A stretch of DNA of 64,000 nt from Methylomonas methanica (lineage in GTDB: Bacteria > Pseudomonadota > Gammaproteobacteria > Methylococcales > Methylomonadaceae): assembly GCA_001644045.1 (NCBI GenBank), contig LUUF01000052.1:1-64000 (forward strand), written 5' to 3'. Position numbers and translations under genes: made by a program. A model generated the notes under the pieces. It did no database searches. It was not told where the DNA came from and was given only the letters and a program-made list of their open reading frames with translations. Below, piece after piece: positions 7,895 through 17,500 of this stretch (its first letter is position 1; each line of letters opens with the position of its first letter).

Positions 7895-9268
7895 ATGCCT
7901 TTAGCAAACCCCATCAAACAATCGCTGCCTTATTTTCAAGACAGTGCATCATTATTTGCCCCGCTGGCGCGGCAGCCTTGGGCGGTGTTTCTGGACAGTG
8001 CCCGGCCCTATAGCCAGCAGGACAGGTTCGATATTATCGCCTATGCGCCCGTCGCAACCTTGCAAACGCGCGGCAATATCACCCGTATCGAACGCGACGG
8101 CGTGGTGACCGAAAGCTCGGCGGATCCTTTTGAATTATTGAAACAGCAGTTAGCCGCGCCATTAGCCAGCGTCGACGGCTTGCCGTTTAACGGTGGTGCA
8201 ATCGGTTATTTTGCTTACGATCTTGCTCGACGCATAGAGCGCCTCCCGGCTATGGCTGGCGACGCGGAGCAACTAGCGGAAATGGCGGTGGGTATTTACC
8301 GCTGGGCGGTGATTGTCGATCATCAACATCGGCAAAGCTGGCTGGTCAGTGTCGACTTGCCGGAAAGCGAGCGGCAAAGGCTAATAGCTGAATTCAGCGC
8401 GATTACGACGTCGGCGAAAACTGCGGAATTTAAAGTATTGCAAGCGCCGCGAGCCAATATGGACAGAGCGGAATACGCCACGGCTTTTCAGCGTATCAAA
8501 CACTATCTGAAAGAGGGCGACTGCTATCAGATCAATCTGACTCAGCGCTTCGAAAGTCCTTGCCAAGGCGAGCCATGGCAAGCCTATCAAGTACTGCGGC
8601 AGATCAATGCCGCACCTTTCAGTGCCTATCTGAATTTCCCGGATGTGCAGGTTTTAAGTTCTTCGCCGGAGCGCTTTTTAAAAGTAACCGACGGCGCGGT
8701 GGAAACCAAACCCATCAAAGGTACCCGGCCGCGCAGGAGTAATTGGGAAGAAGATCAAGCGCAGATCGAAGACTTGGTGTCCAGCACCAAGGACCGGGCC
8801 GAGAATGTGATGATCGTCGATCTGTTACGCAACGATTTGGGCAAAAGCTGCAAAAAGGGTTCGGTGTGGGTACCCAGCTTGTTCTCCGTGGAAAGTTATG
8901 CCACCGTACATCATTTGGTCAGTACCGTGACCGGCCAGCTAGCCGCCGGCCAACATGCCATCGATTTATTGCGCAGCTGTTTTCCGGGCGGCTCGATTAC
9001 CGGTGCGCCCAAGATTCGAGCAATGGAAATCATCGAGGAGTTGGAACCGCATCGGCGCGGCATCTATTGCGGCGCGATAGGCTATATCGGTTTTGATGGC
9101 AATATGGACACCAATATCGCCATCCGTACCTTGGTGCACAATCACGGCACGATACGTTTTTGGGCGGGCGGCGGCATCGTCAACGATTCGGTGCTGGACG
9201 AGGAATACCAGGAATGCTTCGATAAGGCCGCTGCCTTATTGCAGTTGCTCAAAGAATTCAGCGTATGA
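7895..9268 (+). CDS. pabB: Aminodeoxychorismate synthase component I
   Basis: PabB converts chorismate and ammonia to 4-amino-4-deoxychorismate, the precursor of p-aminobenzoate. The 457-residue chorismate-binding protein shows the PabB hallmark KPIKGTRPRR near residue 272 with its catalytic lysine, then STKDRAENVMIVDLLRND and the C-terminal PGGSITGAPKIRAMEII. Anthranilate synthases lack the PIKGT lysine. The glutaminase partner PabA is not in the window. Placement inside the C1-cofactor cluster makes sense because p-aminobenzoate is the arylamine used by beta-RFAP synthase for methanopterin as well as for folate. The end overlaps the MfnE-like gene by 4 nt (ATGA). Confidence 0.94.
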   Translation: MPLANPIKQSLPYFQDSASLFAPLARQPWAVFLDSARPYSQQDRFDIIAYAPVATLQTRGNITRIERDGVVTESSADPFELLKQQLAAPLASVDGLPFNGGAIGYFAYDLARRIERLPAMAGDAEQLAEMAVGIYRWAVIVDHQHRQSWLVSVDLPESERQRLIAEFSAITTSAKTAEFKVLQAPRANMDRAEYATAFQRIKHYLKEGDCYQINLTQRFESPCQGEPWQAYQVLRQINAAPFSAYLNFPDVQVLSSSPERFLKVTDGAVETKPIKGTRPRRSNWEEDQAQIEDLVSSTKDRAENVMIVDLLRNDLGKSCKKGSVWVPSLFSVESYATVHHLVSTVTGQLAAGQHAIDLLRSCFPGGSITGAPKIRAMEIIEELEPHRRGIYCGAIGYIGFDGNMDTNIAIRTLVHNHGTIRFWAGGGIVNDSVLDEEYQECFDKAAALLQLLKEFSV

Positions 9269-9831
9269 CTTGCGTGATCAAGCTGGGCGGCAGCTTGCTG
9301 GAAACAGCCGCCTTGCCCGCTTGCCTGGCGGCAATTGCAAATTGCGCCGGCCCCGTTGTTATTGTGCCCGGCGGCGGACCGTTTGCCGAACAGGTGCGCA
9401 TCGCGCAAAATCAGTGGCATTTTGATGATGTTGCCGCGCACCGGATGGCAATTCTGGCGATGCAGCAAATGGCCTTATTGATGCACGGCATGATGCCAGA
9501 ATTTGCTATCGTCGCTGACGCGGCGAGTTTAGGCGCCGCATCGCAAGTAAAGCCTGTTCTGATTTGGTCTCCGCAAGTCGAGCAATTGGATGAAGCCAAT
9601 ATAGCCGCCGGCTGGGATATTACTTCCGATAGTCTGGCGGCCTGGTTGGCTGGTTTTGTCGCAGCCGATGAGCTAATTATCGTTAAATCGGCACACGTTC
9701 CGGAGCAAGTAAGTTTGCAGGATTTACAACGACAAGGCGTCCTCGATGCCGCTTTCCAGCGTTTCGCCGCCCAGGCACACTACAAAATCACCGTGATTAA
9801 TAAAGACCGTTTCCTGTCCCGCCATGATTAA
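9265..9831 (+). CDS. Amino-acid-kinase-family protein, MfnE-like
   Basis: The protein has 188 residues. The start CVIKLGGSLLE and the loop VVIVPGGGPFAEQVR (near residue 31) are the two glycine-rich motifs of the aspartate/glutamate/uridylate kinase fold. In archaea MfnE of this fold phosphorylates aminomethylfuran phosphate to the diphosphate used by MfnF. The presence of an MfnF-like enzyme two genes upstream supports the same role here. The protein is short for an amino-acid kinase, as are other members of this subgroup. It overlaps pabB by 4 nt and the following DUF2959 gene by 8 nt, so it is translationally coupled on both sides. Confidence 0.8.
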   Translation: MTCVIKLGGSLLETAALPACLAAIANCAGPVVIVPGGGPFAEQVRIAQNQWHFDDVAAHRMAILAMQQMALLMHGMMPEFAIVADAASLGAASQVKPVLIWSPQVEQLDEANIAAGWDITSDSLAAWLAGFVAADELIIVKSAHVPEQVSLQDLQRQGVLDAAFQRFAAQAHYKITVINKDRFLSRHD

Positions 9832-10483
9832 TTTTATTAAAGCCATTCTGAACAAGCGTTTGCGTAAGGCTTATTATCAAAGCCGCGAGTCCTTGCTGGG
9901 TCATCAAAAGCGCGACATCGTGGTAGTACAGGTCGGGCAGGCGTGCGAGAGTTTGAAGGATAGCCGGGATCAATTCGTCGATGCGCTGGATAAATTCAAA
10001 AGCATCGTCAGTCTGCCGGATAGTTCGCTGGAACAACGCTATCAGCAACTCAAGCGCCGTTACGATCTGTGCAAGGGTAAGGCCGACCAAGTCAGTCAAA
10101 AAATTCAGGCGGTAGAAGAGATTAGCGAAGCCTTGTTTGCGGAATGGGAGGCCGAGCTGGCTTTATATAGTAACCGGGCCTTGAAGGCCCGCAGCCAGCA
10201 GCAGTTGAAAAAATCCCGGCAGCAATACGCCCGTTTGTTAAAAGCCTTGCAGACTGCGGAAACCCGCATGCATCCGGTGTTGGCGGCGTTTCAGGATCAG
10301 GTATTGTTTTTAAAGCACAACTTGAATGCCCATGCGATAGCGGCATTGCGGCACGAATTTATGGAAATTGGCGTGGATATTTCGAGATTGATCGAGGTGA
10401 TGGAGAAAACCATCAGCGAGGCCAGCCAGTTTGTCGCGGTTCTGGTGGAACAGAAACAACTGCCGGCCCCGGTGCGCAAATAA
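9824..10483 (+). CDS. DUF2959-like coiled-coil protein
   Basis: The 219-residue, highly charged protein is predicted mostly helical with long coiled coils. It has the features I associate with DUF2959: HQKRDIVVVQVGQACESLKD near residue 27, ALFAEWEAELALYSN near residue 103, and QDQVLFLKHNLNAHAIAAL near residue 155. Family members are often exported or lipid-anchored, whereas this one starts MINFIKAILNKRLRK with no clear signal peptide. Function is unknown. It overlaps the MfnE-like gene by 8 nt, so it is co-translated with the cofactor cluster, which may be accidental. It ends one base from the end of the convergent lipoprotein gene. Confidence 0.75.
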   Translation: MINFIKAILNKRLRKAYYQSRESLLGHQKRDIVVVQVGQACESLKDSRDQFVDALDKFKSIVSLPDSSLEQRYQQLKRRYDLCKGKADQVSQKIQAVEEISEALFAEWEAELALYSNRALKARSQQQLKKSRQQYARLLKALQTAETRMHPVLAAFQDQVLFLKHNLNAHAIAALRHEFMEIGVDISRLIEVMEKTISEASQFVAVLVEQKQLPAPVRK

Positions 10484-10484
10484 A

Positions 10485-10919
10485 TTACATGGAATGCATT
10501 TTGTAATCGACCCGAGCCGGCGGATTTTTGTCCCGTTGGTCAGGGGTTTTCTTGCGGTTTTGATCGATACGTTCTTGCGAGTATTGGGAAATCATTTGGT
10601 CCCAGCTTGTGTATTTTTCGTAGTCTTTGCTGCCGGCGGCTTTACGTTTGGCGAATAACTCTTTGCCGGCTTCCACCAATTGCTCAGGTGTCTTGCCATC
10701 GATAGCGTCCAAAAACTCCTTGTTATTGCGGATTTCATCGCGTAAGGTCCAGAAAGACACTTCAAACTCGATGCGTTGGTCCAGCGGCAATTTTTCCTTG
10801 ATTTGACTGATTGATCGATTGACCGTTTTTAAACTGCTGCCGTTGATTTGATTGCTTTTATTGCAACCAGCCAAAAGTACACAGGTTAAAAAAACCAAAA
10901 CAGTTGACGCTTTTTTCAT
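10485..10919 (-). CDS. Small lipoprotein of unknown function
   Basis: The 144-residue protein begins MKKASTVLVFLTCVLLAGCN, a clear type II signal peptide with lipobox LLAGC and the lipidated Cys at residue 19. The mature part is charged and helical, with a Lys/Arg/Asp-rich tail. It may belong to a DUF6694-like lipoprotein group, but this is a weak recollection. It is transcribed convergently to the DUF2959 gene and away from the GTPase pair. Confidence 0.75.
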   Translation of the reverse strand: MKKASTVLVFLTCVLLAGCNKSNQINGSSLKTVNRSISQIKEKLPLDQRIEFEVSFWTLRDEIRNNKEFLDAIDGKTPEQLVEAGKELFAKRKAAGSKDYEKYTSWDQMISQYSQERIDQNRKKTPDQRDKNPPARVDYKMHSM

Positions 10920-11034
10920 GATGCAGCCCCCCAGTGGCTAAATAAACAAACCCGAATTTTGTATTTATAATGGTTGCAACGCGGGTTACCAAACAAACCA
11001 AATTACTCGGTAATTAAAAACACAAGCTTACCAC

Positions 11035-12777
11035 ATGCTGGAATTTATCCAACTTCTCAAACAGCGTTACCAAACTGTGCTACAGCAGCTGGATAAAAAA
11101 AATCCTCAGTACCTGGATTTTCAGCAACGTATCGAACAACTGTTGCACGGCGAAGCTTTCATTCGCAAGGGCGAGCTGCTGGACGGCAACCCCGGTTTTC
11201 CGTTGCAAGTCGCCGTCATCGGGCCGACGCAGGCCGGTAAAAGTTCCGTCGTTAATCTGCTGTTAAATGCCAATGCCGCCGGCGTGAGTCCGCTGGCCGG
11301 TTACACGGTACAGGCCCAGGGTTTTTGCCATGGCTTAACACCGGACGACTGCGACGGGATGCAACATTATTTCGGCCGTTTTCAGCGTTTGCAACAAACC
11401 GAATTGCGGCCGGGGCGATACGATTGCTATTCCCTGAGTCCAAGCGCCGGTGCTTCGGTCTTGTTGCCGGCTTGCGTTTGTTGGGATACCCCGGATTTCG
11501 ATTCGATAGATGCCGCCGACTATCGCGAAGGCGTGATCCGTACCATCGCGCTGGCCGACATCGTGGTATTGGTGGTGAGTAAGGAAAAATACGCCGATCA
11601 ATCGGTTTGGGAAATGATGAAAGCCATCGAGGCTTTCCAACAGCCCACCTTGATTTGCGTGAATAAGCTCAACGAGGGTAGTGAGTCGGTGATTCTGGAT
11701 TCCCTGGGGCAAAAATGGCTGCAGACCCGTCATGATCCTTTACCTACTGTGGTACCCTTGTTATTCCAAAAAGCCCCGGCCGTGCCGAGCTGGCCGCAGT
11801 TGGCCGCGCACGTATTCGCCGATCTGGCGAAAAAGGTCACCCGACATAAACACGCCGCTCGCCAGCAGCAATTACTCAGCCGTTATTGGTTGGACTGGCT
11901 GCAACCGGTGTTTGCCGAACACCATGCCCAGCATCATTGGCAAACTTTGGTAGATCAAGCTTTGGCGCAGGCGGTTAAGGAGTACCAGCGCGATTACCTT
12001 AACCATCCGCATCATTACGAAACCTTTCAAAACGCCTTATTAAACCTGCTGACGCTGCTGGAAATTCCCGGTATCGCCAAAGCCTTGGGCAAGACCCGGC
12101 GGGCCATGACTTGGCCGTTTCGTAAGTTGTTTGCCTTGGGTAGCGGTAACGCCGCCATCAATCCCAATCAGGAACTCGGGGTGCTGAATCAGCTAGGCGA
12201 GCACCTGTTGATTCAAATTGCCGACCGCTTACTGGAGAAAACCGAAACCGAGCCGGCCGATAGCCGCTGGTGGAAAGAAACCGCGATGGCGCTTAGACAA
12301 AAACGCGGCGATCTGTTGCAGATTTACCGGCAGGCGGTGACCGATTACCACAGCGATTTTCAACAGGATGTGGAGGCTTCGGCGCAGCGCTTATATGTAA
12401 AGTTGCAAGAGCAGCCGGTGATACTGAACAGCCTGCGTGCTACCCGTGTCACCACCGATGCCGGTGCTTTATTGCTGGCGATCCAGGCCGGCGGCATCGG
12501 CATCCACGATTTGGTGATTACGCCATTGATGCTGACCATTACCTCGTTGCTGGCGGAAAGCGCCATCGGCAGTTATATGCATAAGGTCGAAGCCGAATTA
12601 AAACAGCATCAGCTCAACACCGTGAAAACCGCGCTGTTCGAGGCCTGCCTGAAACAACGTTTATATTTGTTGCCGCAAGGCGTGCTGTCGCCCACCCGCT
12701 TTAATATCTCCGAACAACAATGCCACGCCGCGGAACTGGCGCTGAAAGAGAAGAAACATGGCTTACGATTACTCTGA
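11035..12777 (+). CDS. Dynamin-like GTPase, first of a pair
   Basis: The 580-residue protein has a GTPase domain with P-loop GPTQAGKS (63-70), G3 DTPDFD (151-156) and G4 NKLN (210-213). Helical stalk-like sequence follows, with a hydrophobic stretch near 330-360 and a second one near 470-505 (AGALLLAIQAGGIGIHDL) that could insert into membrane. The size, the order (GTPase, helices, hydrophobic paddle) and the companion gene fit bacterial dynamin-like proteins, which act on membranes as hetero-pairs. No close named relative is recognised. The ATG at 11035 has only a weak ribosome site. The 3' end overlaps the second GTPase gene by 20 nt. Confidence 0.8.
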   Translation: MLEFIQLLKQRYQTVLQQLDKKNPQYLDFQQRIEQLLHGEAFIRKGELLDGNPGFPLQVAVIGPTQAGKSSVVNLLLNANAAGVSPLAGYTVQAQGFCHGLTPDDCDGMQHYFGRFQRLQQTELRPGRYDCYSLSPSAGASVLLPACVCWDTPDFDSIDAADYREGVIRTIALADIVVLVVSKEKYADQSVWEMMKAIEAFQQPTLICVNKLNEGSESVILDSLGQKWLQTRHDPLPTVVPLLFQKAPAVPSWPQLAAHVFADLAKKVTRHKHAARQQQLLSRYWLDWLQPVFAEHHAQHHWQTLVDQALAQAVKEYQRDYLNHPHHYETFQNALLNLLTLLEIPGIAKALGKTRRAMTWPFRKLFALGSGNAAINPNQELGVLNQLGEHLLIQIADRLLEKTETEPADSRWWKETAMALRQKRGDLLQIYRQAVTDYHSDFQQDVEASAQRLYVKLQEQPVILNSLRATRVTTDAGALLLAIQAGGIGIHDLVITPLMLTITSLLAESAIGSYMHKVEAELKQHQLNTVKTALFEACLKQRLYLLPQGVLSPTRFNISEQQCHAAELALKEKKHGLRLL

Positions 12778-14341
12778 ATTGCTGACCCAAGCCCGGCAAT
12801 GGGCCGCAGCTGCGCAAGCCGAAGGCCGATTGAGCGCGGATCGGGCTCAATTATTGACCACGATAGACGCGCGCAGCACGGAAAGCCTATTCGCCGCGAG
12901 TCAAACCGATCCGGATACCAGGCCCTTGATTGTGGCCTTCATGGGCGGCACCGGCGTCGGTAAAAGCAGCTTGCTGAATCGTTTGGCGGGGCAGGCGATA
13001 GCCCGGGCCGGTATCGAGCGGCCGACCTCGCGGGAAGTGACTTTGTATCATCATCAAAGCCTGGCGATTAACAAACTGCCGGCCGGCTTGCCGCTGGATA
13101 GTATCAAGATCAGCCAGCACAATGACGCGGTCAACAGCCATATCGTCTGGATCGACATGCCGGATTTCGACAGCATAGAACTCGGCAACAAGCGTCTGGT
13201 ACTGGAGTGGCTGCCGCATATCGACGTGCTGCTGTATGTAGTCAGCCCCGAGCGCTACCGCGACAACAAAGCCTGGCAATTGCTGCTGGCGGAAGGTGCA
13301 AAACACGCCTGGCTGTTTGTGATGAATCAGTGGGATCGCGGCCAACCGGTGCAATACGACGATTTTAAACAGCAGCTGGGTAAGGCCGGTTTTACCGATC
13401 CCTTCATCTTTCGCACCAGTTGCAGCGAACCGGACGGCGACGAATTTGCCGCCTTGCTGGAGCAGTTGCGGCAACTCTCCGGACAGCATAGCGTCGCCCA
13501 ATTGGAGCAGCGCGGCGAACAACTGCGCCGCCAGCATCTAAAGCAGACCTTGCAACAACTGGTCGACGACTTTTCCGCGCAAGACTACGCGCAATTACAG
13601 CAGAGTTTCGATGCACTATGGCAGCATACGGAAGCCAGCTTGCAACAAGGTCTGGCCTGGCCGATCAAGCAACTCGCACAATTCTGGGCGGAGAATCTGG
13701 GTCAACCAGCGGACATCAAGCTTTGGGACGAATGGGCGCAGAACCGCCTAAACGATTTGCTGGACGAGCTGGTTTTGCAAGCCGCGCAAGCCAATATCCC
13801 CAGCAAACCCTTGAAAAGCGCATTGCAAAACGTGCGCGAGCAAACCGAGAAAAATCTCACCGCCCAAACCGAGCTGGCCGGCAGGCAGGCTTTATTGAAG
13901 CCCGGTAACGGTGCTCAGCGTTTTCTGCTGAGATTAACCGCAATCTGCGAAACTGTCTTACCGCTGGCGGCTATGGGCGTAGTCGGTTACCAGGTGTTCT
14001 CCGGCTACTACCACAGCGCAGCCGACGCCACCGCTTACCTGGGTACCGACTTCGCGGTTCACAGCGTGCTATTGATCGGCCTGAGCTGGCTGATCCCGTT
14101 TTTCCTGCACAAAAAAATTCAGCCATCCTTGCAAAAGGCTGCTTTGAAAGGCTTGCAGAAAGGCTATCAACAAGCGTTGTCGGCGGTTAGGGCTGAAATC
14201 GAGCAAATATTACTGGTCGAGCAGCAACGCAATGAACGGTTACAGCAGCAATTACAAACAATACTGGCCAAGTGCGGCGCCGGGCCGGCCGTGGCAATAG
14301 AGAAGGGGAGTTTGTTGGGCCGGGTTTTGTTGGCGGATTGA
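12758..14341 (+). CDS. Dynamin-like GTPase, second of a pair, membrane-anchored
   Basis: The 527-residue protein has P-loop GGTGVGKSS (63-71), G3 DMPDFDS (133-139) and G4 NQWD (190-193). A Gln-rich helical middle follows, with two hydrophobic segments near residues 395-420 and 428-450 (LLIGLSWLIPFFL) separated by a short loop, and a C-terminal coiled coil. The two membrane segments would anchor it, and the helices would form the stalk. It overlaps the upstream GTPase gene by 20 nt, so production should be coupled. The two proteins share the PDFDS version of G3, suggesting an old duplication. The role is unknown; membrane remodelling is inference from architecture. Confidence 0.82.
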   Translation: MAYDYSELLTQARQWAAAAQAEGRLSADRAQLLTTIDARSTESLFAASQTDPDTRPLIVAFMGGTGVGKSSLLNRLAGQAIARAGIERPTSREVTLYHHQSLAINKLPAGLPLDSIKISQHNDAVNSHIVWIDMPDFDSIELGNKRLVLEWLPHIDVLLYVVSPERYRDNKAWQLLLAEGAKHAWLFVMNQWDRGQPVQYDDFKQQLGKAGFTDPFIFRTSCSEPDGDEFAALLEQLRQLSGQHSVAQLEQRGEQLRRQHLKQTLQQLVDDFSAQDYAQLQQSFDALWQHTEASLQQGLAWPIKQLAQFWAENLGQPADIKLWDEWAQNRLNDLLDELVLQAAQANIPSKPLKSALQNVREQTEKNLTAQTELAGRQALLKPGNGAQRFLLRLTAICETVLPLAAMGVVGYQVFSGYYHSAADATAYLGTDFAVHSVLLIGLSWLIPFFLHKKIQPSLQKAALKGLQKGYQQALSAVRAEIEQILLVEQQRNERLQQQLQTILAKCGAGPAVAIEKGSLLGRVLLAD

Positions 14342-14531
14342 ATATTCTCGTGGAGCTTTGGAGAGTTGCAGTCCATGGCATAGTTTTACCGAGCGCCAAT
14401 ACGCCTCAGAATATCGGCACGCAAAAGATCAAATTACTGAAAAAATCAGCCTATCGATTAAACTCATCCAACCAGGCGTTGCTAACTGATAGTTTGTAGC
14501 GGGTCACTGTCTTCTGCCAGGAAGTATTCTT

Positions 14532-17500
14532 ATGATCACATTGCCAAATGTCTCAAGGCGGCTAAAACTATTCCTCTCGATTCTGTTGCCGTTTGCGGCC
14601 TGCTTTCTGCAGATCCTACTCTGGGACGTCATCCAGCCATTCGTTTTTTTCTTATTTTATCCGGCGGTTTTTTTTAGCGGCAGATTGGGCGGCTTAGTCG
14701 GTGGCGTGCTGGCGACTCTCATTTCGGTGCTGTTGATAAACTGGTTTTTCATCGAACCTGTACATAGTTTCGCTTTCAGTAAATCGATACACATTGCTGC
14801 TGTTGCGGTGTTTTTCATCGTCGGCTGTTTGATGGCATTGGTTCACTACCAATTAGAACGTAACACCAGCACATTGCTGGAAACCCAGCGCAATTTGCAA
14901 CATGCTTTAGCAAAAACGCATGTTGCCGAAGCCCGTTTCAAAGCCATGTTTCAACAGTCTCCATTGGGAACTGCCTTGATCGATTCTCATACCGGACACC
15001 TGTATGAAGTCAACCAAACCTATGCGGACATTGTCGGCAGGCCGTTGGAACAACTCACGGACATTGATTGGATGCAAATTACGCATCCCGACGATATTCA
15101 AGCCGACCTGGACAATATGGCACGCCTGAACGCCGGAGAAATTGACGGATTTCAGATGAACAAACGCTATATCCGTCCCGATCAGTCAATTGTCTGGATC
15201 AGCATGACGATCGCCCCCGTCAAAGTAAGCAATGGGGAAAGTCCAAGACATTTATGCTTGATTAAAGACATCACGCAACGTCTGGAAACAGAAAAACAGC
15301 TCGCCGAAGCGCAAGCCATTGCCGCCAAATTTCATAGCGAACAGCGCTACGCCGCCTTGGTCGATCAGGATATTGTCGGTATCGCCGAAGCAGATCTTAC
15401 CGGTAGGCTCACGTTCGTCAATGATCGCTACTGCGCAATTACCGGCCATACGCGGGAGCAATTACTCGGCAGGGAGGTGTTGTCTATTACGCATCCCGAC
15501 GATAGGGAGCATAACGCGGACCAGTTTGCGCATATGGCGGCCAGCGGCAAAAGCTTTGTCATCGAAAAACGCTATGTGCGTGCCGATGGCGAAATTTCTT
15601 GGGCTTTGAATACCGTTTCGGCAATCCGCGATGAGTCAGGGCTTCCAGTCACTTTCTCGGCCATGGTATTGGACATTACCGAGCGTAAACAGCAAGAAAA
15701 ACGCCTGCAGCAAACCCTGGATCTTCTCCACTTAGCCGAGCGATCCGCTACTGCCGGTGCCTGGAGTTGGGATATAAAAAGTGGCGAACTGGAATGGTCG
15801 GACGCGCTTTTTATACTGTTCGGCTTATCTCCGGAAACCGCCTCAGCCAGCTTTGACACATGGCATTCGGTACTGCATCCCGATGATCGGGAAGAGGTTG
15901 AAAATAAAATCGCCTTAGCCATCCGGGATCGCCACGCCTTAGTCTCGACGTATCGCATTGTGTTGCCCGACGCATCCATGCGTTGGATTGACACCTATGG
16001 CAACGCCAGTTACAACGCCGCCGGCGAGCCGTTACGATTTGCCGGCCTGTGTGTTGATGTTACTCAGCGCAAGCAAGCCGATAGTTTGCTTCGCGACAGT
16101 GAGCAACGCTTTCGCAAGCTGTTTGAACATTTGCCCGTTGCTTACCAATCCCTGGATATCGACGGACGTTGGCTGGATTGCAACCAAAAAATGGCGGATT
16201 TACTGGGCTTCGACTCTCCGGAGCAAATGGCCGGTTTGGATTTTGTCGACTACTGGCACAAAGTATTGCGAGAAGGATTTACCCCAGCATACGATCACTT
16301 CAAAACCACCCATAGCATCGATGGCGAAATTCAACTGTATCGACGGGATGGTCAGCTGATCGACGTCATCGTTGCCGGCCGGATTCAGCGCGATGCGGAA
16401 GGCAAATTCATGCGCACTCATTGTGTGGTCATCGACATCTCGGAACGTCATGTTCTGGAGAGAGCGATGCGTGAGCTGAACAGCAGTTTGGAACGGAAGG
16501 TGGCGGAGCGCACTGAAGCGCTACGCATAAGTGAAAGTCGAGCCAAGCAAATTTTGGCCAGTCATCCGATTGCGGTAATGCTGATTGATGGGCAAGGCAT
16601 CATTCAAGATGCAAATAAAAAAGCCGGCGAATTGATTCGTTGCGCACCGGAAGCCTTGCTGGGTTGCTCAGTCGATGACTTGATTCCTTCGGTTAAGCGC
16701 CATAACCATGCGCAGCATCGCGCCGAGTATGCCCAAAGCCCGCAACATCGGCAGATGTCCGCGAACCGGGAAGTCTCGGTGCTGGCGAACGATGGCGTCG
16801 AAATTCCGGTCGAGATTGGCCTGGGCCCGATTACGTTGGAAGGCGTACCGCATGTCATCGTTGCGCTAAACGATATCTCCCGGCGCAAGCAGGCCGAACA
16901 AGCGCTCCGGGAAAGCCAGGAGAATCTGGAGCGGGCGCAAGCCGTCGCTAAAGTCGGCAGCTGGAAATTGGCTGGATCAACAGACTATTTTGCGGTCTCC
17001 GATGAAACTCGCAGGATGTTTAATTTTGAGGGTGAGGGCTTAGTGGCTTACGCCGACTGGTTTGCCCCCATCCACCCCGACGATCGAGCCGCGGTGGAAA
17101 GCGCGTGGCACGCGGCCTGTCAGGGAGTTCCTTTCGAAGTGGTTTTTCGTATTGAAGTCCAGGGTCAACTAAAGTGGATCAAGGGGATGGCCGAATTGAC
17201 TTTCGATGCGGCGAATAATGTGATTAGCGGTATCGGTATTGTCCAGGACATTACCTCGCTCAAGCAAGCGGAACTGCAAATCCGTGAGACGATGCAATAT
17301 CTCCAGTTGGCGACCAAAGCCTCGGGGATAGGGGTCTGGACCTGGAATATCAGCAGCGGTCAAATTGAATGGGATGATCGTATGCACGAGCTTTACGGAA
17401 TAGACAACGACGGTAGCGCTATCTGTTATGAACTATGGCGGTCTCGCATACATCCCGATGATTTACTCGAAACCGAAGCGGCGCTTAAAGTAGCCGTTTC

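Noticed and set aside
12887-13537. Long minus-strand open frame of 216 codons inside the second GTPase gene
   Set aside because: It lies entirely antisense to a gene with complete GTPase motifs, and long antisense frames are common in this codon bias.
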